Below are positions 30,561 to 41,830 of a DNA stretch of 64,000 nucleotides, piece by piece. Position 1 is the stretch's first letter. The number at the start of each line of letters is the position of its first letter. Origin of the DNA: Cololabis saira (Eukaryota > Chordata > Actinopteri > Beloniformes > Belonidae); the NCBI RefSeq assembly GCF_033807715.1, contig NC_084591.1, positions 48,888,415-48,952,414 of the forward strand, given 5' to 3'. A program made the translations under genes and the position numbers. The notes under the pieces are model-generated. The model had not been told where the DNA came from, searched no databases, and was given only the letters and a program-made list of their open reading frames with translations.

Positions 30561-31847
30561 AGTGAAATTACAGCTGCAAGCAGCGATGAATGGGCCATTG
30601 CATCCTTGTGCACGTTCAGGCTGCAGTGGAAGCTTGTATGACTTGCATGTAGATTCTTCAGGCCTGGACATTTAGCGGATGACACCACCCACAATTCTTT
30701 ATGTCAAACCATTCAAAAGTTATGCCAGAAAATAGGGACTATCAAATATTGACCAATCAGAAGAAGGGGCAGGGATAATTCAGGCCAATGAAGGTCGAGT
30801 ACTCAAAACCGAGTCCGATGACACCACCCACATGTCTAAAGTTATGGCAGAAAAAAGTTTTCTAGGGGGCGCTGTTGAGCCATTAGGCCATGCCCATTAA
30901 TGCAAACCATGAAATATCAAATTTATCACCAGGCCTGGCTTGCGTGCAAAATTTGGTGACTTTTGGGCAACTATCCCAAAAGCAGGCTCGAGCTTCGTTT
31001 GCAGGCCGGAGCTTCGGGAGCTGCGTGCTGGCCTGCGGTCCCGGTACCCCCCCCCCCCTGGTCATCCCGCTGCTGCTTCCACCTGCCTGCTGTGCCACTG
31101 ACGTCCCCGACTCCCCCAGTCTGGCCTTCGGCAGGAGGGTCCCCCCTTATGAGCCTGGTCCTGCTCAAGGTTTCTTCCCTCCTAAAGGGGAGTTTTTCCT
31201 TGCCACTGTTTGGCTTAAGGCTTTTCTCCCACTATGGGAGTTTTTACCTGCCATTGTTTATGTAATAATTGCTCGGGGGTTTATGTTCATGTTCTGGGTC
31301 TCTGGAAACCGTCTAGAGAGAACATCTGTTGTATTAGACGCTATCAGTGTTGGGGGTAACGCGTTACAAAAGTAACGCAATTACAGTAATGTATTACTAT
31401 TTGCTGTAACGCAGTAATATAACGCATTACTAATACATTTTCGGTAATATTTTACTCGTTACAATCTAAGTAACGCGCGTTACAACGCATTTTAACCCGT
31501 TTAGCTGTTGTTTTTTAAAGAATTCACCAACACCGCGTCCGCGAGACATCCCGACAACAGAAAAAAGCGTTGGGAACGCGGCGCGGCGGAACGTAGCGCC
31601 GCTGGACACTGTTTGTGTGGGGACTGTTCAGGGAGCAGAGCCGGCAGGGAAAAGTCAACAGTGCGGCGTGTCCGCGTGTAACCTAAATCTACCATGGTCT
31701 CAGCGTTAGGGCTGGGCCAAGTGAGGCTTTATTAATATATGGGCTTTATACATTTATTAAATATATATGAGCGCGGAGTCGGCGAGGAGACGTACGCGGC
31801 GAGGAGCTGCACCAGCCGGGCTCACAGTCAGTCGCGCTGTGAGAGAG

Positions 31848-31963
31848 GATTTATGGTTCCGCGTTAAATCGACGCAGAGCTTTCGCCGTAGGGTACGCAG
31901 TAGTTCGCGTAACCCACGGCGTATGGCCTGCGTTGGTGTAACGTGGAACCATAAATCAGCCTT
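31848..31963. repeat. Palindromic MITE (GGTTCCGCGTTAAATCGACG family), copy 2
   Basis: Hairpin with TTTATGGTTCCGCGTTAAAT at the left and TAACGTGGAACCATAAA at the right. It lies inside the hAT at 31345-32957. Confidence 0.75.
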
Positions 31964-32167
31964 AAACCACACCTGCAGCCCATCAGGAGGAGAGGTTAAA
32001 ACAGCTGTGAGTTGTTGATTGCTGGTTCGTTTTGTTAACTCTGAGAGCTTTATTGGTTTGTTTGTTAGCTTGCTGGTGTTTTTTTTTCTCTGGGAGTTAT
32101 TTATGAAGAAGTTCTGAGTTCCGTGTGAGCAGTATTCGAGTTGAGGGGGGATGAGGGGTGATGTGAT

Positions 32168-32625
32168 GGCACCCCCCCTGAAATTAAAACGGTCCAAATC
32201 ACCCCCCCCCTGAAATAAAAACGGTCCAAATCATCCCCCCCTGAAATAAAAACGGTCCAAATCATCCCCCCTGAAATAAAAACAGTCCAAATCATCCCCC
32301 CTGAAATAAAAACGGTCCAAATCATCCCCCCTGAAATAAAAACAGTCCAAATCATCCCCCCCTGAAATAAAAACGGTCCAAATCATCCCCCCTGAAATAA
32401 AAACGGTCCAAATCATCCCCCTGGCCTGAAATAAAAACAGTCCAAATCATCCCCCCCTGAAATAAAAACGGTCCAAATCATCCCCCCCTGAAATAAAAAC
32501 GGTCCAAATCATCCCCCCCTGAAATAAAAACGGTCCAAATCATCCCCCCCTGAAATAAAAACGGTCCAAATCATCCCCCCCTGAAATAAAAAACGGTCCA
32601 AATCATCCCCCCTGTAAAACTGCCA
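32168..32625. repeat. Minisatellite, about 14 units of 29-31 bp
   Basis: Unit CTGAAATAAAAACGGTCC plus AAATCAT and a C-run of 5-8. The length varies mainly in the C-run, and ACGG alternates with ACAG in some units. Open frames reading it as MIWTVFISGG repeats are an artefact of the 30-bp period. Confidence 0.92.
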
Positions 32626-33610
32626 TCCCTCCTTTCCATCCCTTATGTCATTTCATCAATGAATGTGGTTTTACTGCTATTTCAACATTTAGAGTCATCA
32701 CCAGAAAAATAACTTATTTGACAATTTTCACCTGTTTCAAGTAAATTTTCACTTGAAATAAGTAGAAAAATCTGCCAGTGGGACAAGATTTATCTTTTTT
32801 TGCTATTTTGTTGAAAGTAACTCAAAAGTAATACACAAGTAGTGTAACGCATTACAATTCAGATATAGTAATATTGTAATGTAACTAATTACTTTCAAAT
32901 GACAGTAACTAGTAATATATAATGTATTATATTTTGGATGTAACTTGCCCAACACTGGACGCTATATAAATAAAATTGAATTGAATTGGAACTATCAAAT
33001 ATGGACCAATCAGATGAAGGCACATTTTGATGTATAACACACCTGGGTGCACGTTACGGTTCGGGCCGTATTAACTGCCGAAGGAATGGCATTAATTGCA
33101 CCAAAATTACACGATTAATTCAAAATGGGTGACTTCCTGTTCGGTTTTGGCCATGGCGCCAAGATACTTTTCTTTAAGTTGCGACATGATACAGGTGTGT
33201 AGCGATTTCCGTGCATGTACGCCAAACCGTATTGTGGGGCTTGAGGCACAAAGTATTCTAGGGGGCGCTGTTGAGCCGTTAGGCCACGCCCATTAATGCA
33301 AACCATGAAATATCAAATTTATCACCAGGCCTGGCTTGGGTGAAAAATTTGGTGACTTTTGGGGGCACGTTTAGAGGGAAAAAAGGCCCTCCTTTCGTCA
33401 GAAGAAAAATTCCTACAGATACAATAGGGCCTTCGCACTGTAAGTGCTCGCGCCCTAATAATATGAACTTCATTGAACTAATATAACATTTAGAAATTTA
33501 AGCTGAAGTATCCAAAGCACTGAACACTGGTTGGCACGGTTTATCGATTATTTATTGCAACAGAGAGCACAACAATATATTGCAATATCGATTTTTTTCC
33601 CCACCACTAG

Positions 33611-34150
33611 CTGAGATGGGTAAAGGCTGGCCAAGTAGGTACTTTTTCTGTATCTATTCTGCCGTGGTTCTGAGCGTGCTGAGTCGGCCCTGGATCTGAG
33701 GTAATCAAAATACAGGCCACCGATCGGTCGGGGGGCGGGGCCGTCAGACGTTTGAATCAGGAAGCGGGAGTCAGCGTGAGAGCGACTTGCGGCTCACGGC
33801 GATTTTATTATACGCAAACGTCTGTTTGGTGATCCAAATCTGAGGTGCAGATGTTCATAAACCTGGTGCTGAGGAGAGAATTAAAAAGGGATGTAGTCGG
33901 GCGATAAGGAACGATCAGATCCACCAGGTGCTCTGTTTTTTTCTCAGCCGCTCGCGGCTCCAGCTGATTCCTCATCAGTGCCGACACAAACAAAGGGGTT
34001 TCGTAATCGAGTACGTCACAGCAGCTTCACCCCAACCTGCCCACTTCTCACCTGGCTGTGGAAAAACAAACGAGGACAAAGCGCGTGGAGGTGAGACGAG
34101 GCGTGACGAGCCGGGGCGTGCTGAGTCGGTACTAGTCGAAAAGGCCCATA
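33611..34150. repeat. GTACGTCACAGCAGC repeat family, copy 2
   Basis: Left side AAGTAGGTACTTTTTCTG and GTGCTGAGTCGG; right side GCGTGCTGAGTCGGTACTAG. 34009-34150 repeats the order seen at 16880-17031. Right after it, TAAGTGCTCGGGCCCTAAAT (34148) is the right end of the abundant repeat at 30562-33462, so the element seems inserted just before a further copy of that end. Confidence 0.5.
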
Positions 34151-34477
34151 AGTGCTCGGGCCCTAAATATTACAGAAATGTGTGAGAACATTTTAATCAA
34201 CTAATTTTATTAACATGTCAACATCAAGGATGGGCACAGTTTTTTTATACTGGCAAAGTCAGTAAATGAAGAGAGCAAATAGCTTTCACATGGTAATAAC
34301 CAGGAGATAATAATGATCCGAGCTGTTTCCACTATGAAATAACAGAAAAAAACTATTAACTTCTTTCAGACTAAACACCTTTAGAAACTGTGAGTTTAGA
34401 CGGTAATGGTATAACAAAAACATGGAAAGCTAGATACCTTCAAAAAGCTGTAGTGATTACACCCATCCACCTACTGA
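34151..34477. other. No gene seen
   Basis: AT-rich DNA with nothing recognisable. Confidence 0.6.
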
Positions 34478-35060
34478 ATGAATGAATGAATTGTTATTTA
34501 TTAATGTGTCATACACCTCTAAGGTTCCAGCCTATAAGGGCTTACAAGACACAGATACACTACGCCAGCAAACAAACATCAGCTGCGTACAAACAAAAAC
34601 ACAAAATTATAAATTCCACTTTACAGATCAAATTACAGATCCTTTCTCAGTTTCCATATAATTTGTCCTTTCTCTGTTTCCAGGCTGTCTTTATAAAGGT
34701 AGCTATAGAGAAAACTTCCTATTTAAAAAAAAACATTCCAATTTAGCATCATCCTCAGTCCAAAACAGCTCAGGTTTCAAATCTTGCATTTTCTGAAATA
34801 AAAGCTGCCTGGCTTCATCATATAATGGACAATAAAACTAAAAATGAAGTTCATCCTCAACAACATTTAAATCACAAACACTACATAATGTTTCCTCTTC
34901 AGGAACAGAGTTATACCTACCTGTTTCTACGGCCAGAGGGAGAATCCCAGTTCGCAATTGAGCACGTAATGATCTTTTTGATCTATCCAGGGGTAAAGTC
35001 GCATAAGGTTCAGGACAATAAATATTCTTTATCAACTGGTAAGTTCAAAGTTTCGGTTTA
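34478..35060 (-). pseudogene. LINE ORF2 C-terminal tail with (ATTC)n 3' end
   Basis: On the minus strand the frame reads DRSKRSLRAQLRTGILPLAV, then CSVCDLNVVEDELHF, a stop, and FYCPLYDEARQLLFQKM. A basic helix followed by CxxC...ExxxHxxxxC is the zinc-binding C-terminal tail seen in several fish LINE ORF2 proteins. It ends in three or four ATTC units (34480-34495), which I take as the 3' tail. The clade is not clear to me. Only the tail is present, so the insertion was strongly 5'-truncated. Confidence 0.6.
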
Positions 35061-37489
35061 TGCCAGCTGTCATTGACCTACTACCTTTAACTGCTTCTCC
35101 CTATTCAGTGTCCCAGGGCACTGCTGAAGTGTGTGTAATTGCTTCAACATAATAAACAACATTGAGGTCCAGTAAAACTAAGCTGCCCGGTAAAGCTTGT
35201 GTATCATGTCTAACGCGCGGTGTCATTTTAGAGCAGACCACCCCTGATGCCTGCAGCGCTGCTTAAAAAATGTTTAGATAATTCCTTGTTATTTTAGATA
35301 GTAATTTTGCCTTTAACTTTGCTTAAAGTGAGCATTCTAAGACACTTTGCATTTTGCAGTGCAGCAGGCCCTCAGCCTGGTTTGCCTCATCTGTAGAGCC
35401 TGTGCACACACAGCTGGATTATACACACACTCACAGATCACAGGAGCAGATAAGTCTGGATCCTCCTGCCTGTGAAAAAGATGAAGATCAACACTTGATT
35501 CATTTTTTGTGCTAAACACACATCTTAAACAAAGCCTGTTAAAAGTTAAATCAATAAATAGGATCTGATTCCATATTCCTCACAGTGCTTTTGTTCACCA
35601 TCTGTTACCCAAACAAGTGTTTGTATTAGCTAACATTTGTTTCTAATGCAGGACATTTGGTTAAATGAAATCGATGACTCTTCATACTATATCTTTAAAT
35701 AACTTAATCAATTTATCTCACTCTTCCCCCTTTAATTCATAACTGAAGTTTCCTTTTTTAATCTTATCTTTCATACTTCAATGGCTTAATTTTGTGTATT
35801 TTTTTTACTATGTGCCTCATTATTTAATGGGCCTCTAATTTTAAAGTTTTATCTGCATTGTTCTTCTTCATCTTTCTTTGTGCAAATATTCTTTGCACTC
35901 TTCCACTTCCTCACTGTCTATACTAAGTATTGGTAATTACATTATCATGCACCCCGTGAAATATAGTTTGGTTGACAATGAGTGTGTGCTGAGGGTGTGT
36001 ATGAAAGTGTACGTTTGTGTGCGTGCACGTGTGTGTGGAGTTGATGATGGAGAGGCTGTCTGCGTTTTTAATAAACAACATTGCAATGCCCCACACGATA
36101 ACTGCCTTAGCATCGAACTTCACACACACACAAATAAGTGCGCACACAAAGGCACACAAAGGCATCTGCCAAGACTAGGCTCAAAGTTGCAGGGAATTTA
36201 TGTACAAATAATTACTTTTTAATAGCCAGTAATGTGATTTCCTGCCAAAGAAATATTCAAATGCATCTCAGGCAGTCCAGTATATTATCTGCCTGGAGCT
36301 ATGGATGCGACTTAGGGGAGACGGCACAGGAAAGACGGATTATTGTTTGTGTGATAATAATTATTTTATCCTTGTCATCTGCAGAGGAAAATGGGAGCTA
36401 ATGCCTTTGTTTTTCCTGACTCCTCCTTTCACTTTCTTCCTGTATCATTTTCTAAGTCTAACTGCAAATTTGCACCCTGGCAGTGTAACCTGAACTTTCC
36501 TTTTAGTGCCAAGAAAAAGCAGACTTTCCTCTTTTCGTAAGACTTAAATGCTAAAAGGAGCTTGTTAACACACAACCCTGTTATTGCCCTATTGTTGTTT
36601 CCCTGTATTTCCAAAAGCACAATCTGAGATTTTTGCTTATCATACTCTATGTTTATGAAAGCCGGAAAAAGTGTTTTTTCAAATTTTTGTCCATGTGTCC
36701 ATGTGTGCTGTGTGACGGCAATGTTCCACATAACTGTTCATTTTTTTACTCTCTTTGCAGTGCTGTTTTTGAGTATAATGACATGACATACATGGAGTAT
36801 ATAGAAATATTATTTCAGGTGGAACTGTGTTACGTTCTCTTTAACAGAAAAAGTTGCATCAGGTTTTGAGTAGATCCCAGCCCCTTTTAATGAAGACTGA
36901 TATTTATGCCCAAATTTGCATAATTTCCTAAGGTTCTGATGAAGGTATGAAAATACACACAGATTAAGTAAAACTCAGTAACTCATCTCTTCTGAGGAAT
37001 GAGCCTCGTTCCTGAGATAGCTGGCACGGCTTTCTGCTGCAATGGAAACTCAGGAGCTAAACCTTGAACAAGAAATAGATCCATGGCAGGTTCATCCATT
37101 CAGGCTTCAATGTGGTTTGTACATGCTCTTTCATTTATTTTCATATGTTTGTACACAAGCTAAGGCACATTGAAAATGTATAATGTTTGTACTGACCACA
37201 CATGTTAAACAACAGTGAGCTGCAGCATCCTGCAGAGACTGATCCATGTCATTTGACGGTCTGTGAGCTGTGGTAGTCCGATTCAGAGTTTCCATGAGAA
37301 ACGTAACAACTGATATCCATACATTTATGTAAAGAAAGAGCAAGCCTTTCTTACAGGACCTTTATTATGTACAGCCAGTTGTGTTACCATCTGTAAGAAG
37401 AAATGGACGGTTGTACAGAAACTTTGGACATTCTGGTGCAAAGTTAATTTATTGAATGAAGCTCCCTTGCAGCTGTTAAAGAGATATGG
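35061..37489. other. No gene seen
   Basis: The longest stretch without recognisable mobile elements in this half of the window. 36260-36410 and 36990-37110 are less AT-rich and look constrained by eye (GATAATAATTATTTTATCC and similar), so they are candidates for conserved noncoding elements, but this cannot be judged from one species. Confidence 0.5.
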
Positions 37490-37725
37490 AAATATCAACT
37501 GATCATGGTGTTGGTGTTTTGGATACATGGCCAGGAAACTACCCAGATCTTGATTCTATTCAAAATCTAAAACTCTTTCCATAATGATATACTAACATAA
37601 TTTCAAGAACACTGGAACACAGTTGAAGAAATTGTTGGAAAAATTACCGCGTCTTAAACAAGTAGTTTGGGAAGAGGAGCATGAAGTACTGGCAGCTTCT
37701 GCCATCCAGAGTATGTCATCTATCT
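37490..37725 (+). pseudogene. Very old Tc1/mariner transposase relic
   Basis: The codons at about 37505-37560 read GVGVLDTWPGNYPDLDSIQNL, clearly the transposase block that normally reads WPG(S)[12 protein letters not shown] and carries the last catalytic residue. Here the Glu is replaced by Gln. Further on, after frameshifts, LKQVVWEEEHEVLAASAIQSM resembles the C-terminal helices. No terminal repeats are visible. The degree of decay implies an age far above that of the two other Tc1-like copies in the window. Confidence 0.6.
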
Positions 37726-38440
37726 ACTGTCAGTTCCAATATTTAAGTTTCCATTCACTGTTAGATTGGTTTTAGGCATTTTATTTTTAGTCACAGCAGG
37801 TCCAAGTTTGAGTTCTTCATTGCACTTTATCTCCCGCTCTCGTCCTGGTTCTCTGTCTCTCCTGATTACTGGAGAATTACTTTGATTATGTGACTGAAAA
37901 GTACACAAATCTTATGTCCAACAGCATGATCCTGTGATTTAACATTTGTCCATATCAAGCATGTACATTAGGTTTATTAAAATTAAGAATTAACAAACGT
38001 GTAATGCAATCATTTAAAAAAGAACAGTCAACAATAATAATTGTTTATTTGTTCTTTTGCACTTTAAAGAAAGATATTTCCATCTTTATTTGAGTTGACT
38101 TTTTAATGACCTTTTAATTGCATCATTTTTATGGATAGTTAGAATTACTAATTTATGAGTAAGTGTCCAATATAACAAAATAAACATGGGCAATTGATTG
38201 TAGTTTTTGTATAATATTAATCGTCTCCTGATCAGCAGTCTATTTTTAGATTACAATGACAACTGTTATATAGTGTATTTTCCAGTCTTTCTCCCCCTCC
38301 TATATTCCTTTGATTGTAAACTAGCAGTCTACATCTGGTTCCACATTAGATGCCAAACAGCTCCTGCCTACCTTCACTCCTTCATCCAGAACCACACTCT
38401 CTTTCAACAGCTCCACTCAGCCAGTAAAGCTGTGTAAGCT
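37726..38440. other. No gene seen
   Basis: AT-rich DNA without recognisable structure. Confidence 0.6.
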
Positions 38441-39100
38441 CAGGCCAAAACAGAGTTCAGGGGGCCTGGACACTGGCGACACAGGCATACAGCATACCGG
38501 CGAGACAGTTCAGGGGGCCGCCCAGACTGGCGGGACAGTCCAGGGGGCTGCTCCTGGGGCCGGCAGACCGGAGAGAAAGCTCAGGGTGCCGCCCTCCGGT
38601 TCAGGCAGACTGGCGAGACAGTTCACCGGGCCAGCCTTGAGTCCTCGGCTTGGGCCTGGGCATAGTTCTCACCTGAGGCCCGGGCAAGGCTGTAGCATGG
38701 GTAGAGTCCTGGGGTGTGGGGTAAGCAGATACCCTGGCACGGGCTGTGGTGTGAGCGGGGACCTTGGCACGTGCTGTGGCGTGAGTGGAGACCATGGCTG
38801 AGGCTTGAGCGGAGACTTTGGCTGAGGTGTGAGCGGAGACCTTGGCTGAGGCGTGAGCGGAGACCTTGGCTGAGGTGTGAGCAGAGACCTTGGCTGAGGT
38901 GCAGGCAGAGTCCTGGGCACTAGCTGAGGGGCAGGCAGAGGAACGGAGACAGGCTGGGGCACATCCGGGACATCCCTGGGAACAGGGACACGGCGAGGTG
39001 CGTCCTGGAGCACCCCTGAAAAGGGGACATGTCAAGATGCGTCCAGGACCAATGATGGAACTGGAACAGGAAGGGGTTGCCGCAGCCGGCGTCATTGTTT
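38441..39100. repeat. GC-rich minisatellite-like segment with 24-bp units
   Basis: About five 24-bp units of the form GAGACCTTGGCTGAGGTGTG plus AGCG (about 38788-38906), with degenerate units on both sides, and a CAGTTCAGGGGGCCGCCC-type repeat before them (38455-38640). The minus-strand frame 38601-39095 reads SAKVSAHT-type octapeptides, which only reflects the 24-bp period. I do not recognise the source. Confidence 0.6.
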
Positions 39101-39134
39101 CTCTTCCCTATATCGAGCCTGAATGGTGTTGGGC

Positions 39135-40990
39135 CCACCTCAAGCCAGAGGCTTTTGCCAGAAGGGGAATTTCTCTTCCTCCATACGCCATGTGTACATT
39201 CCTCCAGATGCTAATGCTAACGCGGCAATTGGACATTTATATGACACTATCAGCAGCCAACAGAGTGTGTTTCCTGAGGCTATTCACATCATTGCTGGGG
39301 ACATTAATCATGTAGATTTAAAAGACTGTACTCCCTAAACTCCGTCAGCATGTTAAATGTGTACATACTAGACAAGGTGTATTTGAACATTTAACAAGAC
39401 TACAGGGCTAAAGCACTTACTCACCTTGGTCAGTCAGACCACATGACCCTGCATTTGATACCAGCCTACACCCCTCACAGGAAAAGTGCTTCTGAGGCCA
39501 CACACAGAACTGTTAAAAACATGGCCTGAAGGTGCTTCTGAACAGCTTCAGGACTGTTTTGAGTCAACAGACTGGGACATTTTAAAACACCAAGATCTAG
39601 AGCAGTTGAAAACATCTGTCCTGGTCTATATAAAATACTGCACAGACAATGTCGCTGTGGAAAAGCGCATCCAGGTTTTCCCAAACAAGAAGCCGTGGAT
39701 GACAAAAGAAATGCAGTGCCTGCTCAGGGAGAGAAAGATCGCTTTCAGGACTGGTGATGCAGCACTATACAGCACTGTCAGATCCAACCTGAAGAGAGGC
39801 ATCAGGAAGGCCAAGGCTAACTACAGGAGGAAGATTGAGAACTGCTGGGGGTCCAGCACGTCACCAACTATTCCAGGGGGCTGTCCCTCCCTGTCTCAAG
39901 ACCTCAAACATCATTCCGATCCCAAAAAGACTTCCATCAGCAGCCTTAATGACTACCATCCAGTAGCACTTACTACAGTCATCATGAAGTGCTTTGAGAA
40001 ACTGGTACGTACACACATTATTTCAAATGTCCCACACAGGTTTACCCTCACCAGTTTGACTACAGAACCAACAGGTGCACAGAGGATGCTATCGCCACAG
40101 TTCTCCATGCTGCTTTGTCCCATCTGGAGGGGGAGGGGAGGTATGTGCAGCTCCTATTCGTGGACTTTAGCTCAGCATTTAATACCGTTCTCCCGCAGAC
40201 TAATTACCAAACTTGTAGAGCTGGGAATATCCAACTCTGTCTGCCTTTGGATTAAGGACTTCCTGTTGGACCACTCTCAGAGGGTGAAGGTAGGCCCCAA
40301 CATCTCCACAGCCCTTAGCCTGAGCCCCCTACTCTACACTCTCTACACACATGACTACACCTTCGCACATTCCTGCAACGCCATCATCAAGTTTGCTGAT
40401 GATACCACAGTGGTGGGGCTCATCTCTGGGGGAGATGAGTCAGCTTACCGGGACGAGGTGAAACAGCTGTCAGTGTGGTGCTCAGACAATAACCTTGTTC
40501 TGAACCCCTCGTAGACCAAGTAGCTGGTCATAGACTTCAGGAAGAAAGCCAAAACAGACACTCAACCCCTATTCATCGGGGGAAAACAGGTGGAGAGGGT
40601 AATGGATTTCCAGTTTCTTGGTGTGCACATAGAGGAGGACCTAACTTAACACCACAACCACCTTCGAGAAAGCACTAACGAGACTGTACTTTCTGAGAGT
40701 TCTCAGGAATAACAATCTGACTCTGAAACTTTTGGTGTCATTCCATCATTGCTCCATAGAAAGCACCCTGACTTACTGCGTGTGTGTGTGGTTTGCCAGC
40801 TGCACAGTGGCTGACCAGAAATCCCTCCAAATTGTTGTTACGGGGTTCGTCCCACCCAGGTCACCAACACTTCGTCCCACCCAGGTCATCAGCACTTTGA
40901 ATGACTGCAGAAAAACTGGCAGACGTTTCAAGGACTCGGACTAAAAGGCTTAAAAACTGTTTTTATCTAAAGGCTATAACAGTGGTTAAC
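39135..40990 (+). pseudogene. Rex1 endonuclease/reverse transcriptase, several stops
   Basis: In order: HVYIPPDANANAAIGHL and IIAGDINHVDLK (endonuclease), a stretch with stops, then an open frame 39486-40514 with PNKKPWMTKEM, SSLNDYHPVALTTVIMKC (RT block 1), a frameshifted segment, LLYTLYTHD and IIKFADDTTVVGLISGGDE (catalytic aspartates). RT blocks 2-4 (FSSAFNT and QGCVLSP in intact copies) are damaged: about 40150-40330 reads in a different frame and part of the QG box is missing. A C-terminal part with stops follows to 40990. Rex1 has no ORF1 motif here because the insertion is 5'-truncated. Confidence 0.8.
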
Positions 40991-41622
40991 ACTGCAAAAA
41001 CCTTTATCTATGAACCTCCATCTGTGTTATAGTTAGGGCTGTAGCTATCGAATATTTTAGTAATCGAGTATTTTACTGAAAATTCCATCGATTAATCGAG
41101 TAATCAGATAAAACATATTTTTGTTTAGTTAAAGAGCAATTATAAATATACATAAGATGTTAGATGTTAATTGACATCACTAAGACTAAATTATATAATA
41201 CAGTAGGTTCATGGCTGTACATTTAAAAAACCGTGAACTTACACCAGTTGACCAAATTCACTGCCTTCACTCAAAAAACTAAGGATCTTACTAAGAAGTT
41301 TTCTTATTTCTAACCTAAAAATGCCATTTCACCTGATAACACACATAACTTAAAAGGTTGGGTGTTTTTCCCACATGTTTCAATTGAACTTTAATTTGTG
41401 TCAAGCACATTTTAAGTTCTAGTTAAGTTTTAAGTTAAAGTATAAGATTTTGAGTTTTGGCAGTGTTCAAAATAAAATTATGAGACCTGCTGTATTGGAG
41501 CACATTAGGCACCAGTGCTGCTTGTTTAATCCATGAATGACTACAGAGCTAAAATTAAAAACTACCCAGTTAGCTTTATTACGTTTTTATTTTTCTCCTC
41601 TCCTTATTTTTCTCCTCATTTT

Positions 41623-41826
41623 GGTCCTCAAGGCCCACTGTCCTGCATGTTTTAGATGTTACCCTGCTTCAGCACACCGTGATACAAGTACCTGTGTCAT
41701 CAACAGAATTGTGCAGACCTTGATGACAAGCTAATTAGGACCATTAATTAGAATCAGGTGTGATGATGAAGGGAAACATCTAAAACATGCAGGACAGTGG
41801 GCCTTGAGGACCGAGGTTGGGAAACA
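41623..41826. repeat. Long inverted-repeat MITE
   Basis: GGTCCTCAAGGCCCACTGTC at the left is the inverse of GACAGTGGGCCTTGAGGACC at the right, and CATGTTTTAGATGTT pairs with AACATCTAAAACATG. Arms are about 55 bp. This is a very common fish foldback element. Confidence 0.8.
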
Positions 41827-41830
41827 TTGT

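Larger units (their letters stand above)
31345..32957. mobile_element. Non-autonomous hAT with 8-bp TSD
   Basis: Ends CAGTGTTGGG and CCCAACACTG. The 8-bp duplication GACGCTAT (31337-31344 and 32958-32965) identifies the hAT superfamily. The subterminal region is rich in GTAACGCGTTAC and AGTAAT words on both sides. The interior holds a palindromic MITE (31848-31963), a GC-rich stretch and a minisatellite (32168-32625). No transposase frame. Confidence 0.88.
30999..32987 (+). mobile_element. L2 LINE 3' end, split by a hAT
   Basis: 30999-31344 matches the L2 3' UTR (GGCCGGAGCTTCGGGAGCTG, then GTGTATTAGACGCTAT-type end). 32966-32987 gives the final ATAAATAAAATTGAATTGAA. The hAT at 31345-32957 separates them and duplicated GACGCTAT. 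A poly(C) run at about 31046 interrupts the UTR. This is a 5'-truncated insertion of about 370 bp. Confidence 0.85.
30562..33462 (+). repeat. Abundant fish repeat in two partial copies, split by an L2
   Basis: Copy A (30562-30998) starts AGCTGCAAGCAGCGATGAATG. Copy B (32988-33462) ends CACTGTAAGTGCTCGCGCCC. They share GACTATCAAATATTGACCAATC-type and CTAGGGGGCGCTGTTGAGCC words followed by about 105 bp at high identity (30870-30962 against 33250-33360). I recognise the ends as a very common fish repeat but not its class. Confidence 0.55.

Noticed and set aside
32168..32625. Open frames with repeated MIWTVFISGG peptide
   Set aside because: They follow from a 30-bp repeat period. The frame is lost where the C-run length changes, so no protein is implied.
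35100..35180. Possible L2 RT scrap (VLLDL on the minus strand)
   Set aside because: Only about seven codons resemble the L2 RT block; the flanks do not. Too short to support.
36260..37110. Possible ultraconserved enhancer
   Set aside because: Suspicion rests only on composition. Without another genome, conservation cannot be claimed, so it is only mentioned in the gap entry.
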